From contig NC_135010.1 of NCBI RefSeq assembly GCF_051020985.1, positions 6,074,001 through 6,138,000 on the forward strand: a stretch of DNA of 64,000 nt, in the 5' to 3' direction. This stretch comes from Nomia melanderi (lineage: Eukaryota; Arthropoda; Insecta; Hymenoptera; Halictidae). Shown here one piece after another: positions 50,101-60,200 of this stretch. Every line of letters starts with the position of its first letter. Positions within the stretch are counted from its first letter, which is position 1. The notes beneath the pieces are model-generated. The model ran no database searches and was not told where the DNA came from. It was given only the letters and a program-made list of their open reading frames with translations. A program made the translations under genes and the position numbers.

Positions 50101-50886
50101 TAAGAAAATATTTTAGAAAACTATTACATATACAATATAAAATTAAAGAACGTAACTGGTATTATCAAAATTACATTCTTTAATTTTTTTTGTCTGTGTT
50201 ATTGAAATTCTCTTTTAGTCGTACCTTATGAAACGTAAAAATCAATTTGATGATATCTTTTCCCATTATTACAGAGTTTGTTATTAATACTATAAGAAAA
50301 GAATATATACTGTTTCAGGACGGTTTCAAATTGCGTCTTGGAATCAGTAAAGCAGATTCTCTGCAAAAGGAACGCATCGAATTATTAAACAAGCTGGACC
50401 TACCATCGGTGGGCGAGTTCCTGTTGAAGCCAGGAACGGAACCAATATCCGATTTACTGTTGGCATTCCTGAGGGTGTTCAGTATGCGCAAACAGGAACT
50501 GACGCATTGGCTCCGGTCGGACCGGGTTTACGATTTAAAGCATATGGACTGCGCTCTAGAGACCATCGTCGAGGAGAACGTCAGGAAATTTCTGCTTACT
50601 AGGCTGCAGCTGTTAATTGCTAATTACCCGACGACTCTGAAGGTGAAAGTGAAACGAAAATACCGTCCGCAACACGATTGCGACTCCCTATCAGACACAA
50701 AATCACGGTCATTACAGTCTTTTAAGTAATTAAAGTCTTTTATTTCTTCTTTTTTTTTAGGAAGACCTGCAGTTACTCGAAACATCGTTACCGCAAATGA
50801 GGAAGTTAGCTATTCAGCTAAGAGTGACGGAGAAGAAAATTCTTTTAGCCGCGCTTGAATACGTGGAACAATGGATCAAGGCTTAA
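26154..50886 (+). CDS. SETD3: Actin-histidine N-methyltransferase SETD3
   Basis: Seven exons in consistent phase give 482 residues: 26154-26268, 26573-27064, 27170-27293, 48608-48722, 49434-49586, 50319-50642 and 50761-50886. SETD3 methylates a conserved actin histidine (His73 in vertebrate numbering) using S-adenosylmethionine (known for the family). The SET domain spans roughly residues 85-330. TRQN (N255), DMCNHVNG (N277-H278) and ISYGPRTNSDFF (Y312, R315) match the substrate- and cofactor-binding residues of human SETD3, shifted by one number. The Rubisco-LSMT C-terminal helical domain follows and ends QLRVTEKKILLAALEY. Human SETD3 is about 594 residues; the extra C-terminal tail is missing here, which is usual outside vertebrates as far as I know. 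Intron 3 (27294-48607, 21.3 kb) carries an antisense gene and many MITEs. An AATAAA overlaps the stop codon (TAATAAA). Confidence 0.95.
27711..37271 (-). CDS. Predicted type I single-pass membrane protein nested in a SETD3 intron
   Basis: A very large terminal exon (30578-27711) is open from an acceptor TTTCTAG to its stop. Exon 1 (37271-37137) starts MWKILCPLLLMLF, a clear signal peptide, and ends at a phase-0 donor CGG|GTAAGA that fits the phase of the acceptor. Together they give 1000 residues. The ectodomain (about 26-888) is charged, Ser/Thr/Glu-rich, contains several NXS/T sites and looks disordered. Two related short helical motifs stand out: LSELLQRRNLTLNDLLKGR (about 293-312) and LERLLKSRNMSLEELIALRQ (about 651-670). 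One transmembrane helix (about 889-914, IIASGAILGVTIVVFLAIFI) is followed by Arg/Lys and an 86-residue tail ending WETIPDYMK. I do not recognise a named family. The large exon is near certain; pairing with this exon 1 across 6.6 kb is inference. Confidence 0.75.
30579..32674. other. Intron DNA, AT-rich
   Basis: Part of SETD3 intron 3 and of the intron of the nested gene. It contains an (AC)n tract at 31742-31777 and a possible degenerate MITE near 31823-32018. No exon was recognised. Confidence 0.4.
31742..31777. repeat. (AC)n microsatellite
   Basis: CA repeats of about 36 bp with two GC interruptions. Confidence 0.9.
32675..32919. mobile_element. TTAA-bounded MITE, 'CCCTTTGCACTCG' family
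   Basis: The right end reads CGAGTGCAAAGGGTTAA. The left end TTCACCCTTTGTAGACGAAA is its diverged inverse. The subterminal GGTGATTCTCAGTCACC matches GGTGACTGAGTCACC-like sequence in 58785-59028. About 245 bp, non-coding. Confidence 0.7.
32920..36099. other. Intron DNA, AT-rich, no feature recognised
   Basis: More than 3 kb of AT-rich sequence inside the SETD3 intron, with only short chance frames. Confidence 0.4.
36100..36346. mobile_element. TTAA-bounded MITE related to 62163-62387
   Basis: The interior matches 62163-62387 by eye (AGTRYTCAAGTGAACC, then AAAATTATTT- and GCAAAATAAAAAACC-like blocks, then a CCGCC...GACG segment). The right end GATTCTAATGTTAA is a diverged form of the family end. 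The left end near 36100 is weak. It shares its last TTAA with the next element. Confidence 0.6.
36343..36743. mobile_element. TTAA-bounded element, 'CATTCG..ACTG' ends
   Basis: The left end TTAACACATTCGCAACTGGC and the reversed right end TTAACGCATTCGTGACTGCT form an imperfect inverted repeat around 401 bp. It starts at the TTAA where the previous element ends. No coding capacity. Confidence 0.6.
36900..37560. promoter_or_regulatory. CpG-rich block around the first coding exon of the nested gene
   Basis: A CpG-rich island in AT-rich intron DNA surrounds the signal-peptide exon (37137-37271, minus). Sequence upstream of that ATG (37272 to about 37560) is probably 5' UTR or promoter of the nested gene. 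Confidence 0.35.
38130..38760. promoter_or_regulatory. CpG-rich island, candidate promoter or 5' UTR exon
   Basis: Dense CpG composition. Possible donors on both strands (plus CCTAA|GTAAGT near 38488; minus GCCAG|GTAGAG near 38540) and Inr-like TCAGTC repeats near 38515 are present. It could be an upstream non-coding exon of the nested membrane-protein gene or a start site for a plus-strand transcript. Neither is proven. Confidence 0.3.
38807..39054. mobile_element. Dispersed TTAA MITE, copy 2 (full-length)
   Basis: The left end TTAATACGTTCCCTATCAGC and the reversed right end TTAACACACTCACTACCAGC define 248 bp. The interior matches 2774-2993 along its length. It shares its last TTAA with the element at 39051-39359. 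Confidence 0.8.
39051..39359. mobile_element. TTAA-bounded MITE, 'TAGAACTACC' family
   Basis: The left end TTAAGCTAGAACTATCGA and the reversed right end TTAACACTAGAACTACTG delimit 309 bp. The right part resembles the right halves of 36100-36346 and 62163-62387. Confidence 0.7.
40205..40658. mobile_element. 'GTTGACTGCCA' MITE interrupted by another MITE
   Basis: The left end TCAACGCGTTGACTGCCATG and the reversed right end TTAACACGTTGACTGCCACA bound 454 bp. Removing the inner element 40358-40567 leaves about 244 bp, the size of the related element at 915-1156, and restores colinearity with it (GTAACGCAAGAACTGTGAT before the insertion, TAATAATTAATTC after). Confidence 0.8.
40358..40567. mobile_element. 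Nested 'CTTTGCACTCG' family MITE
   Basis: The left end TTAACTCTTTGTACTCGACA and the right end CAGTAAAAGGTGTTAA enclose 210 bp resembling the elements at 57496-57736 and 58785-59028 (TGATGAAGTA- and CAAATGGTATTTGAGAG-like segments). It lies wholly inside the element 40205-40658. Confidence 0.75.
40659..42589. other. Intron DNA, AT-rich, no feature recognised
   Basis: SETD3 intron 3. Only short chance frames are present. Confidence 0.4.
42590..43145. repeat. Degenerate short-period repeat rich in GAAGCTT / CTCGAG / AGTCTT words
   Basis: For about 550 bp the sequence is built from variants of a few words: GAGTCTTTGAAGCTTC, AAGGCTTGAG, GTTCTATGAAGCTCGAG. They recur in varying order at irregular intervals. 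It has no coding potential and differs from the flanking AT-rich DNA. It looks like a decayed minisatellite. Confidence 0.65.
43200..43600. other. CpG-rich block in SETD3 intron 3
   Basis: GC-rich, with overlapping frames on both strands and no recognisable protein. It could be a regulatory island. Nothing specific can be claimed. Confidence 0.25.
44291..44572. repeat. Diverged tandem duplication, two units of about 140 bp
   Basis: 44291-44429 and 44434-44571 share GAATTTTGAAAC, ATTGCTATSTMGA, AAATAAGTAAAAACAAAT and ACAAGMAAGAATATT in the same order. Frames in both units encode similar peptides only because of the duplication. Confidence 0.75.
44830..45180. other. CpG-rich block with (CG)n run
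   Basis: GC-rich intron DNA with an uninterrupted alternating CG run at 45008-45028. A 145-codon frame crosses it but reads as low-complexity Arg/Ala and has no family. No gene is called. Confidence 0.4.
45431..45660. mobile_element. TTAA-bounded MITE, 'TAGAACTACC' family
   Basis: The left end TTAACACTAAACGTAACGCG is diverged. The reversed right end TTAACACCAGAACTACCAAA is typical. 230 bp, non-coding. Confidence 0.6.
45661..48607. other. Intron DNA with a CpG-rich patch
   Basis: The last part of SETD3 intron 3. It is CpG-rich at about 47250-47560 and otherwise AT-rich. A short direct repeat (TTTTTGACTTATAGRTGAAT) occurs at about 47764 and 47843. No exon was recognised. Confidence 0.4.
48920..49164. 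mobile_element. MITE of the 'CCCTTTGCACTCG' family, degenerate ends
   Basis: The left end TTCAACCGTTTCCACTCGAC and right end GTCGAGTGCAAAGGGTGTA are decayed forms of the family TIR. The interior (CACTAGAAACATT, then TTTTCTGATGA) matches 57496-57736 in reverse. It lies in SETD3 intron 4. Confidence 0.7.
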
Positions 50887-53838
50887 TAAACAAACCGGAT
50901 ATGAACTTTGCTATACAAAAACAATGTTTTTTTTTTCATTTAGTACTGAAGAGATTTACTAAGGCGTTGTGTTAGTATCGGTATTACTAATTAAACTGGC
51001 ATTTGCTTTTTAACATTTATCGGTCGACCCTTAGAAAGCGGATGTTTTGTAACTTCGTTAGCGGCGATGCCTAAGTCAGTTTGGATTCTTATTTATCGAT
51101 TTTTCTAAGATGCTTCGACTCTTTACTGGGTTAAATATAAATAATTAACAGTTTAAATTGGCCGCCAGAAAATGAGAAGTTATGCAGTCTTTGAGACACC
51201 GAATCCAAATAGAGCCAGACACCGCCATCTAAGGGTTAAGAAGCAAACGATCGACCCGTTCCGGTTGTGTGGTTACAGTTCTTTTTATATTCATTCGAGC
51301 GCTAACGGCTGCAGGTCAGCGATTTACCTAACCATTGTCGAATGCCGGCTGCGATCAACGATCTGCTTTAATATGTGCATCCCGATATTTTAATTTTCGT
51401 GATGCTGCTTATTCGTACAGGGTGAACTTGACATAGCCACGGTACTCCATTTCTAACAGTGGCGTTATCTATTTTTGCGCGTATTTTTGTAATGATTAAA
51501 TTACAATATTGGGCAGGCAAATACTTTTTTTCGTACATCTGTGAACCTTTACTCTCTATTCCTTTTCTTGATTAAAAACCGCGGCGTCTGTGATATTCAT
51601 GAATTGTTCGAATTTCCTTTTTATGAATTGTGTAATTTGAGTATCAAATTTTAAGTATCCATCACCTACATCCTATGTAGTACACATATGAACTGTTGAC
51701 CTGCTAAGGCAATAGATACAAATATATATGATTTTTTTATGCCAAAGAAAAAGGACTGTACCTTAGAGGTTTCAAGGCATTTTGGTTTATGATTGTATAT
51801 AAAATACAAAAAAAAAATATTCATTAAAATGCATAGAATTGATCTGTGAATGATGAGTTGAAAATTGGTGTTTATAACTGAAAGATTCTGAATGGCTTTA
51901 ATCATTAAAGAAGCATAAATTAAATTATGCCTGACAATTCTATACTGACTCTAACATAAAAAATGATGATGGGGTATATTTCTGATTCATACCAGGTTCA
52001 TATGGTATAACGATGTCAAATTCATACTCGCGTGTAATCAGCACCATGAGGAGAACGCGATTTTTATGAATCCGAATTTATATAAATTTGAATGGTCTAA
52101 TATACTGGCAAGATTACAACAACTTGATCAATATAATGTGACAAAGACTATAGATTCCCTCAACAATGGATATGATCTGATATGATGGATATGATCAAGT
52201 ATAGCTTTGTCCTTTATTGTATACATGAAATAACATTGGAGAGTAAGTGATAAACGGAAAAGGGAGCAACGGTGTGAAGTACATTGAAGTATATGAAGAT
52301 CTTCAACAATTTCTATATATGTGTATGTGTATTAACAACCATACAATGCAATGTCAAATAATTGCGCGTTCCAAAGTATTTTCACTCTTGTTGTCGAGAG
52401 ATGAGAACTCACGAAAAAGAAAAACTACGTACTGTTTTTATCTGTCGCATTAATGTTTCTGGTTAAAATTGACCAGATCGTATACTAACCAAGTTCTAAC
52501 CTCCTGATTACAAGATCTTACAAACGCAATATACTATTATTTCGGCTTTGATAAAAAACTGAGAAAAATTTAAAGAAAAAAAGAAAATGTACAAACAAAA
52601 TGTTACTACTCATGAATATTTATTTTTCACAGAGGATAGTTAAGAGATCTAATTCTTTATGCGAGCTATCGTGCGTATTACATAGACCTAAATACGATGA
52701 TCAGACTTACGAGTGATTGTACTCCGTAAGATTTACCGATATATTTATGAAATTCTATTAATACGCATAAAAGTAAAACGAACAGCGAGTTTCAGATGTT
52801 TTCCAGCCATTTGATCTTGTATCATGTTTACCCCAGGCATTTTATGCAGGCATTTTATGCAGTAATTTTAATGAAATGTTTGCGCTTACATAAATGATGA
52901 TGAATTCTAGAAATTCCTATTGATCAATACTAATCCATAGAAAAGTGATAAACGTTATAAAAATGTTATAAACTGGTTCAAACATGTATAACATAAAGTA
53001 ATCGGTAGATCGCGGATCTTTTTACAAACCTAGACTATTCTGATTTCGAAACCGGGAATTTATCAACAATTTATTTCTTTTATTTAAAGTTATAAAACAT
53101 AAAAATAAACATCTGTCAATAAATTTTCAGTAAGACAATTCTGTTATATTATTCTATACACGTAAGATATTTTATAAAAATGCATAAGACTCGTAGTCTA
53201 CAAATTAGGTAGAATAAAAAAAATTAGGCGAAGTTACAGCAGGATTGATAGCTCTATATTGCTTTCTCGATACATAGGGGCAGACATGATACAGCCAAAT
53301 ATGCAAATGTCACATTTAGCTTAAAGTTTACATCTCCTAATACAAAACACAGAAAATGTATGACACGGTGATTACATTATTTCAAGAAACCGCTAGAAAA
53401 TTACCTTGCTATCTGATCGAAAAAGTTCCACGCGCAGAGTATTCGCATGAGATTCTTAATTATATTCTTAAAGTAATATTATCGTCTCTGTGACAATATT
53501 TAGTATCTGGTTAAGCGAGCGACATTCTGTATCTTACACAACCGCTAAAAAAATATACAAGTATATGTTCATCCCTGTGTCAAGTGAGGTGAAACTGTGA
53601 TACAGTTTATTTGAAGAACTTTTTGATCAGATATTATTGAATACATGCTACTATCAATAATTTATAAGTTGTTCATCGCCAGTCATGTTTAATTGTACTT
53701 AATATATACTACAGAGTGACTGATCCTTACCAACGGCACATTTTATTATTACAAGTAAATCTTAAATATCAGTTTCAGATCCTTTACATTTCATTTGTAT
53801 TAATTTTCTTTTCTACTTTAGCTGGCATTATCTTAAAT
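50887..53838. other. Intergenic between SETD3 and the zinc-finger gene
   Basis: AT-rich apart from a MITE at 51024-51239. A 13-bp word GGCATTTTATGCA is repeated back to back near 52836-52862. TTTATT near 53743 reads AATAAA on the minus strand, a likely poly(A) signal of the zinc-finger gene. No gene was recognised. Confidence 0.45.
51024..51239. mobile_element. TTAA-type MITE, 'CCCTTAGATGGCGG' ends
   Basis: The left end TCGACCCTTAGAAAGCGG is a mutated inverse of the right end CCGCCATCTAAGGGTTAA. 216 bp, about 140 bp beyond the SETD3 stop codon. It could form part of the SETD3 3' UTR if a distal poly(A) site is used. Confidence 0.6.
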
Positions 53839-55230
53839 TCATAGCGTATTTTGGAATTCGACTTTATCTTTTGACGTATTTAAATTATTGTTTTTATTCA
53901 TATAATTTACAGTTTGCTCTTTTAGCTGGCGAAGTAAGATTTCGCTAATAGACTCCCCTTTTTCTTCTTCGTTACATTCATCATCATCTTGGACCTCTTG
54001 TTTGACATTTTGAACATTGTGATCTTCTTGAAGATGCAACACAAGAGCAGGTAAGGCATAAAATATTTTGTCACAAAGATTGCATTGGAATGTTTTTCCA
54101 TCTGCTGCCTGCAGACAATGGAGATAAGCTTTCATAGTTCTGAACGTTTGTCTATGTAATGCTAAGTGTTTCTCATGATCCATGGTTAGAATGAACTCAT
54201 AAGAACAAATTGGACACTTTATATTGTGTTTTGTCCACATGGTGTGTATTTTTAATCTGTGCAAGCTATCATAAACATTCCCACAAATTGCGCATTTCAT
54301 GCATTTGTGATTTTTTAGCGTCTCTCTGCTCTCATACAGTCCACTGCATTCTTTACATTGGTAGGTTCGTTCTCTTCTACAAGCATGTTTAAGCCAATGC
54401 TTTTCCAATTGTGGTAACAGATCAAACACTAACTTGCACAACGTACATACAAATCTTCCTTGATGATCTCTTTTCATAGTAAAGTTGGATGCTCTTATAT
54501 CCCAATGCTTTTCGAAATTACTTTTACGCAATAAGTTTTCATTACAAAATTCACACTGATTCTGGTGTTTAGATAAGTGAGTAAATAACATTCCTGGCTC
54601 AGTATTCGTATAATCACAAAAGGAACATACAAAAGTGTCGTCTTCCTCGTACATATGTGAGTACAAGTGTTTCTCAAATGAGTTTGAAGTAAAAAATATT
54701 GCACCACATGCTGAACATTTTAAATACGGTTTACCATCTTCTGTGTAATATAAAGGCAAAGATGGAAAATTTTGTATACGACTCATATTACCCTTAGAAT
54801 CAGCGATTTCATCCATGGATTCCTCATAATCTATTTCTTCCATGGATGATATATGATCAATTTCTGTAGAAATAATAGAATGCTCTTCTTCCTTTATTTC
54901 AACTATCGGCTCATGCTTAGGTAAAAGCTGTCTTAACAGTAATACTTTGTTACGTCGTTTAGAACGATACTGTGATTTAGATTTTTTATTAGTCAGAGAA
55001 CGTTTACTGCATAATTTCTTTGTCATCAGTGCATTGTCTGACTCTAATTGAGTTATTAAAAAAAACTCTTTACTGTTCGGTACAGAATTAATACATGAAA
55101 GAGGCGATTCTACTTTGAGGTTGTTCCAATCAGTAATAGCGGATTCACTAGTAAGTTCAGAGTCATTTTCAATAGAAAGGAGTTCAGAGGATACATTATT
55201 TTCCTGAGATTCAATATCATCACCCTCATC

Positions 55231-55263
<33 letters not shown>

Positions 55264-55497
55264 GTCATCATCATCATCATCATCTTTATCATCATCCTCG
55301 TCGTCTTCGTCGTCATCATCATCATCATCATCATCATCTTCTGAAGACAAAAGTGCTGTGTTGAGTATTTGTTCACTGGTTATCTGATATTTGTTCTTTT
55401 CATAGTTTCCTCCATCCATTCTACCTTCATTAGTTTCCTCATCTTCCATTGTGGCTTTGGAGAAATCTTTGCATTCCACGTCCTCTAATGTTAACAT
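53839..55497 (-). CDS. C2H2 zinc-finger protein with long poly-Asp tract
   Basis: An uninterrupted frame of 552 codons from an ATG at 55497. The N-terminus is acidic and contains a run of about 40 Asp/Glu (roughly residues 52-93) encoded by a GAT repeat. A basic patch (around 175-200) and an acidic region follow. The C-terminal half carries about six to eight C2H2 fingers, starting CSACGAIFFTSNSFEKHLYSH and CSFCDYTNTEPGMLFTHLSKH and ending CNLCDKIFYALPALVLHLQEDH. Two are irregular: CEFCNENLL...NFEKHW lacks a clear last His, and one is C2HC. Such proteins are usually nuclear DNA-binding factors. No zinc-finger-associated (ZAD) or KRAB domain is visible, and I cannot name an orthologue. No introns are evident. 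Confidence 0.9.
55226..55340. repeat. (GAT)n / (ATC)n trinucleotide repeat inside a coding exon
   Basis: On the plus strand CATCATCATC continues with few CGT, CTT or CTC variants for about 115 bp. On the coding strand it is GAT/GAC/GAA and gives the acidic run of the zinc-finger protein. It probably varies in length between individuals. Confidence 0.9.
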
Positions 55498-57495
55498 TCT
55501 ATATTCGCAAAACTGCTACAGTTTGTTTACGCGATTACTGTAATACAAAAGATAGAATGTTACAATAACCGCAGAATGTTTACACAGTAAGTTTTCAAAA
55601 GTGAAACATAACCTTTTTCTCGCTCGTTTGCCGCATTATCTCCTTTCGTAATGGTGAATCGTAAGTATACGATAATTATAGGAAAATGGTCACTGATCAA
55701 TGCCAATTATCAGCCAAATAAATCGTACTCACATACAGATACTTAATTTGACTCCTTCTTGAGATGCTCTTCGTGGAGCAAACATTGATTTGTATCTGCG
55801 TGGAATTCTTCAAAGACGCATCGGCAGACTGGGAGAAAGAATCATACGTCGAGAAAGAGGACCGTCATTTAATATTTTAAATCTTGCGCGAGATTCATCA
55901 TATTCGGAATTTTCATAATTATGCACGCACAAATAACTTTGATCAGCTGTTTTCTGATTACACAAAATTGACAGGACGTTTCGGTGCGCGTCCAACCGAT
56001 GACCTGCCTTCGGAGACACAAGAAGTATCTCTCAACTTTATCTTTCTAAATTTCTTTAATGTATTTGTGCATGTCGTCCAAAATAAGAGAAAATATTTCA
56101 AAATCGTTCTAGATCTATTTAAAAATGAGTCTTTTAACTCTGTGCAATATATTAATCTTTACAACGTTGCATGCTGTATAATATGACGTGAAAGGTCTAC
56201 TACTCTTTTATGCATTCGACGTAAGGTTGAGAAACACTTTCACAGGAACAGGGCGTATAACTGTATGCATACACACCATAGGGAGACAGCGATTTATGAG
56301 AACATATAGGTGTTATAATTAAACTTCATTTTTTAGTTACAGTTGTATTATATAAAACTATAATGCTGAACGGAGAGGATCAGGTTTTAATATATTTAGT
56401 CTTATATGAAACATGTGTGTATATTTAACATTTTCAAATAAAAAGAAATAGTACAAGTAAAACTTAACAATCGGAGATTACCAAATATATAACAGCAGTC
56501 GTCAAACATACTTTCACTTTTAATCTAAGACTTATCGTTAACTCTTTGCATTTGATTTACTATGTTTTATGATCAATCAAGTGAAAATTATTTTTGTATC
56601 GATGATATTAAATATATTCAGGCTGCAGATATAAGTAATAATGCAGATACTGAAATAATATTAATGGCCTTACATAAGTAATTAAACACCAGTATTTTAC
56701 GCTGATAGAAATGATAAATCGCCTTGAGCGATTTAAATGCGATGACAACAGATTTGTTATTTAAATTTTTACGTAAATTCAAAAATGGTATCTGAACGTT
56801 TACAGTTTGGAAACAATTAACTCGTTGCCTTATGAAAGATATATTGAGAGCAGCAACTGCTAAGTTTTGTAGTGTATTTTATGTTAATACTAGAATCAAT
56901 TAAGAACTTTTGTCACAAGTGCTCAATATTGATATTTCTAATGTTACTTAGTTACCATCTGACGTTTAAATAACATGATTCTTTTTATTCGTAAAACATA
57001 TATCAGAATTGTAACGGTAATTACGTCTAAACCCGGCAGGTGCCGAACCTTCACGAAAGGAGTAATGGTGAGGGTATGAACTCCCATCTATCGTACAATC
57101 TCCCAAATACTCAGTTGTGTGACGAAAGTATGCGAGTCGTTATATTACGAAAACCGATGAAATATTTTAAAACTATATTGTTCAAGACTAGAATACAAAG
57201 CATTTTTTACAATTCCGAACTTCGCATCACATCAATCACAGCATATCCATTTAATCCGGGTCACCACAAAACTTAACAGTGTTTTCTTCCATTTCCGTTA
57301 CCTTCTTACCCGTAGACAAACACAAACATTTGGAATCGACACAAAAAGGACTACATACTCTATCCATATTTTTCCCAGACATTTGAAACCGAGATGAAAA
57401 GTTTTCAATAATAAATTTAAACAACTCGAAGCTTAATATTCCTCAAATAATACATACAGGTTCACGAATATGTCTATCAAGCTAATTTTACTACA
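55498..57495. other. Intergenic upstream of the zinc-finger gene
   Basis: AT-rich. A slightly richer patch at 55780-56030 is open on both strands without a recognisable domain; it may be 5' flank or UTR of the zinc-finger gene. No other feature was found. Confidence 0.4.
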
Positions 57496-57736
57496 TTAAC
57501 ACTTTGCACTCGAGAGGTGACTCGCTCACCACTTGATTTCATACAATAAACCTATAAAATTTGATATTTAATATTATACTCCGTATAATGCATAAATTTC
57601 AGAAATATTGAAATAAAATATCTTCCTCAATATACGTGTGATTTCTCGTGGAGTTAGTTTCACAAAATATCGTCTTTATCTCATCAGAAAATGTTAAAAT
57701 ATTTCTAGCGAAAAACTTCCGAGTGCAAAGGGTTAA
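57496..57736. mobile_element. TTAA-bounded MITE, 'CCCTTTGCACTCG' family
   Basis: The left end TTAACACTTTGCACTCGAGA and right end TCCGAGTGCAAAGGGTTAA enclose 241 bp. It is the same family as 58785-59028, which lies only 1 kb away. Confidence 0.85.
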
Positions 57737-58063
57737 AACGATTGTAAGGCAACGAGTTTAAGCCTTCACCCCAGATTCGGTTCCGAAAGACCACATGTTG
57801 AATTTCGTTCCTTTACCGTGGAATTGCCTCCTTATCCCATTCCATTAATTACATTCTATAACTGTATTGCTACATATGGTATGGCTGTCTTTGTATAAAA
57901 TCTTATGAACGAAAAGATAAATTGAACAAGAATATAGACTCCTTACTGATACGTTTTTCGATCTCCGGTATTGTCAGATGAACCATGGGCCGTGGTTAAG
58001 TTCATTATTCACATTCTGCTGGCCCGATGATTCAGACGATTCTCGCAGACCAGTCTTCACTGT

Positions 58064-60143
58064 TCAATCTTTGCTTCGTTTCTTGTGATCGTGTCCATGC
58101 CCCTGATCGTGAATATGAACATGGGAAAGATGAGGATACCCGAAACCGTGTGCATAACCGTGGCCGTAGCCATGACCGTGTCCGTGGCCGAATTCATGAC
58201 CATATCCGTGGCCAAATCCATGACTAAACCCATGGCCGAATCCATGACCAAATCCATGGCCAATGCCGTGGACCAGGGCTCCTGGGAAGTGGCCACCGTG
58301 AATTGCTTGGTAAAAGGGACCGCCGCCATAACCCCGAGCGTAAATAGCTCCCGCTGGGAACGGGGCAGGACCGTACAGGGAAATTGGCGGCGGCACTGCG
58401 ATCGGAACTGGAACCGGAACCGGTACTGGGAACGCCTGCTTCACCGGAACCGGATACGGTTGTTGTACTGGCACGGCTACAGGGTGTTTTACAGGTATCG
58501 GCACCGGTCGTTCCACCGGAATCGGAACTGCCTGAGGAACAAGCGAATTCGAATGTCATATATGTGCACGCCTGCACTACATCTTAATGACGAGTCGCAT
58601 TCCACCGATGAAAGTGATTCAGAGAAATACTCTCTGATGGAATTTCCATTGCCTCCCGTGAAATCTTTTTGTTTGTTCTTTTGTTTCAGACGAAACGGGC
58701 GAAGAAGTATTAGGGAAACTTGTCTCGCGAGTTAGGTTTGCAATGTGTAATTTAAAATGGCGGCAACTAGCGATGGAAATTATATTAACCCTTTGCACTC
58801 AAAAGTTTCTCACTGGAAATATTTGACATTTTTCGACGAGATACAGACGACATTGTTTGAAACTAATTTAACGATAATTCACAGATAAATTAAGCGACAA
58901 AGGTGTTTTATTTAAATATTTCCTATAGCAATACGAAGTTGAATTTAAAATACTAAGTATTCAACTTCATAGTTTTGCTGTATCAAATCAAATGGTGACT
59001 GAGTCACCTCTCGAGTGCAAAGGGTTAAATTGAATGGAATGTTTTTGATCCACTTCTTTATTAGTTTTCAAAAATTTTTGAATTAGTAATTTAAATTTTA
59101 CTTTTCTTCTGTGCGTTTGAATTGTTTTCTTGTTTAGAAAATTCTGAAAATGGTATATTGGGGAACGACACTGACTATGGTACCAGAACAAAATTTGGGA
59201 GTCAGCTCTTACCTCGGGCACTGGATACGGAACCGGGATTGGTTTATGAATGATCTTCTCGACCGGAACAGGTATCACCTTCTCCACCGGTATATGGAAT
59301 GGTTTTTCGATGATGACTGGCTCAGGAACCGGAACTGGCTTTTCTAAGACTACGTGCTTTGTTATGTACACTGGAACCGTTTTTACAGAAATGGCTGGTG
59401 CTCTACCATACGGTATACCGCCGTATGATCTATATAAAAATGAATCCGTAATAATTAATTAATTTCTCATTTTTTTTACAATCATTGTTGTTGTTGTATT
59501 TTTAATATATAAGTTTTGTATCGTTACCCTGCGTGGGCTAGATCGAAAGCTGGAAACTTTAGTCCTTTCCAACCGTGATCGGCCACCCATGGGAGTCCGT
59601 GGCCGTATCCATGGGGACTTGGTAAACCAATCCATCCACCGGTGTTAAGAATACCACGTTTACTTTGTTTGTTTTCGTTTGATTCCGTGGAGAACGCGGA
59701 TCCGCAGAAAAGTATTAGCAACAGCTAAAATTAAATGTATCTCAAAGTCTTCATCAAGAATTCGTAACGGTATCCTTATGTTAAATAATAAAACAATTTT
59801 CTTCTTTCTCTTTTAATTCTGCATCGATCCAGGTTCTTCTTCTCAGAGCGAAAATGAAAGAAAAAAGAACAAATGGACGACAGATTTTATGTATTCACTT
59901 ATTATACATCGTCGTTTGAAACTCGTTAGAATAAAATATTTAACGATACTTCTGTTTAATTTATATAAATATCCGTTGTCTGGCGACAATAATTGGAAAG
60001 AAATGTGTAAGTGCCAATTGTAAACACTTCATCGTTAATGGAAATGAAGAAAAACTGCACGGAGAAATTGTATCACTTCACGAAGGACCGATTCTTAGAC
60101 ACCGTTAATGCTGTTTGCGTTTCTTACCGGGATCACAGACATT
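58064..60143 (-). CDS. Secreted Pro-Val-repeat and His-Gly-repeat protein (cuticle-type)
   Basis: Four exons in consistent phase: 60143-60129, 59724-59528, 59429-59213 and 58531-58064, giving 298 residues. The tiny first exon (MSVIP) joins LLLILFCGSAFS to make a signal peptide, a layout common for insect cuticle and other secreted structural proteins. A short KRGILNTGG segment follows, then two blocks of PVPV/IPVEK/PVPEP repeats (about 85-190), a small Gly/Tyr linker, and a C-terminal run of GHGFGHGFGHG/GHGYGHG repeats with more than 25 His, ending HDHKKRSKD. Similar Val-Pro repeat proteins in insects are extracellular cuticle or matrix components. The His-Gly tail suggests metal or proton binding. 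Function is inferred from composition; no named orthologue is claimed. A TATA box lies about 50 bp upstream. Intron 3 contains a MITE. Confidence 0.85.
58785..59028. mobile_element. TTAA-bounded MITE, 'CCCTTTGCACTCG' family
   Basis: The left end TTAACCCTTTGCACTCAAAA and right end TCTCGAGTGCAAAGGGTTAA delimit 244 bp. It lies in intron 3 of the secreted repeat-protein gene. Subterminal GGTGACTGAGTCACC is palindromic. Confidence 0.9.
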
Positions 60144-60190
60144 GTTCTCTCGTTGCGAAGAAACTGTTCGCATGATCGAGAAAACGGTAG

Positions 60191-60200
60191 CTTTTATATA
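60191..60200 (-). promoter_or_regulatory. TATA box of the secreted repeat-protein gene
   Basis: TATATAAAAG on the minus strand, 48 bp before the start codon at 60143. A start site about 25-35 bp downstream (around 60165-60172) would leave a short leader. An out-of-frame ATG at 60174-60172 lies near that point and may be excluded from the mRNA. Confidence 0.6.

Noticed and set aside
58090..58260. Regularly spaced short repeats resembling a CRISPR-like array
   Set aside because: They are coding repeats (GHGFGHG) with no unique spacers, in a eukaryotic gene.
58085..58735. 216-codon plus-strand frame over the His-Gly repeats
   Set aside because: It is the antisense of the repeat-coding exon; the minus-strand reading has a signal peptide, matched splice phases and a sensible composition.
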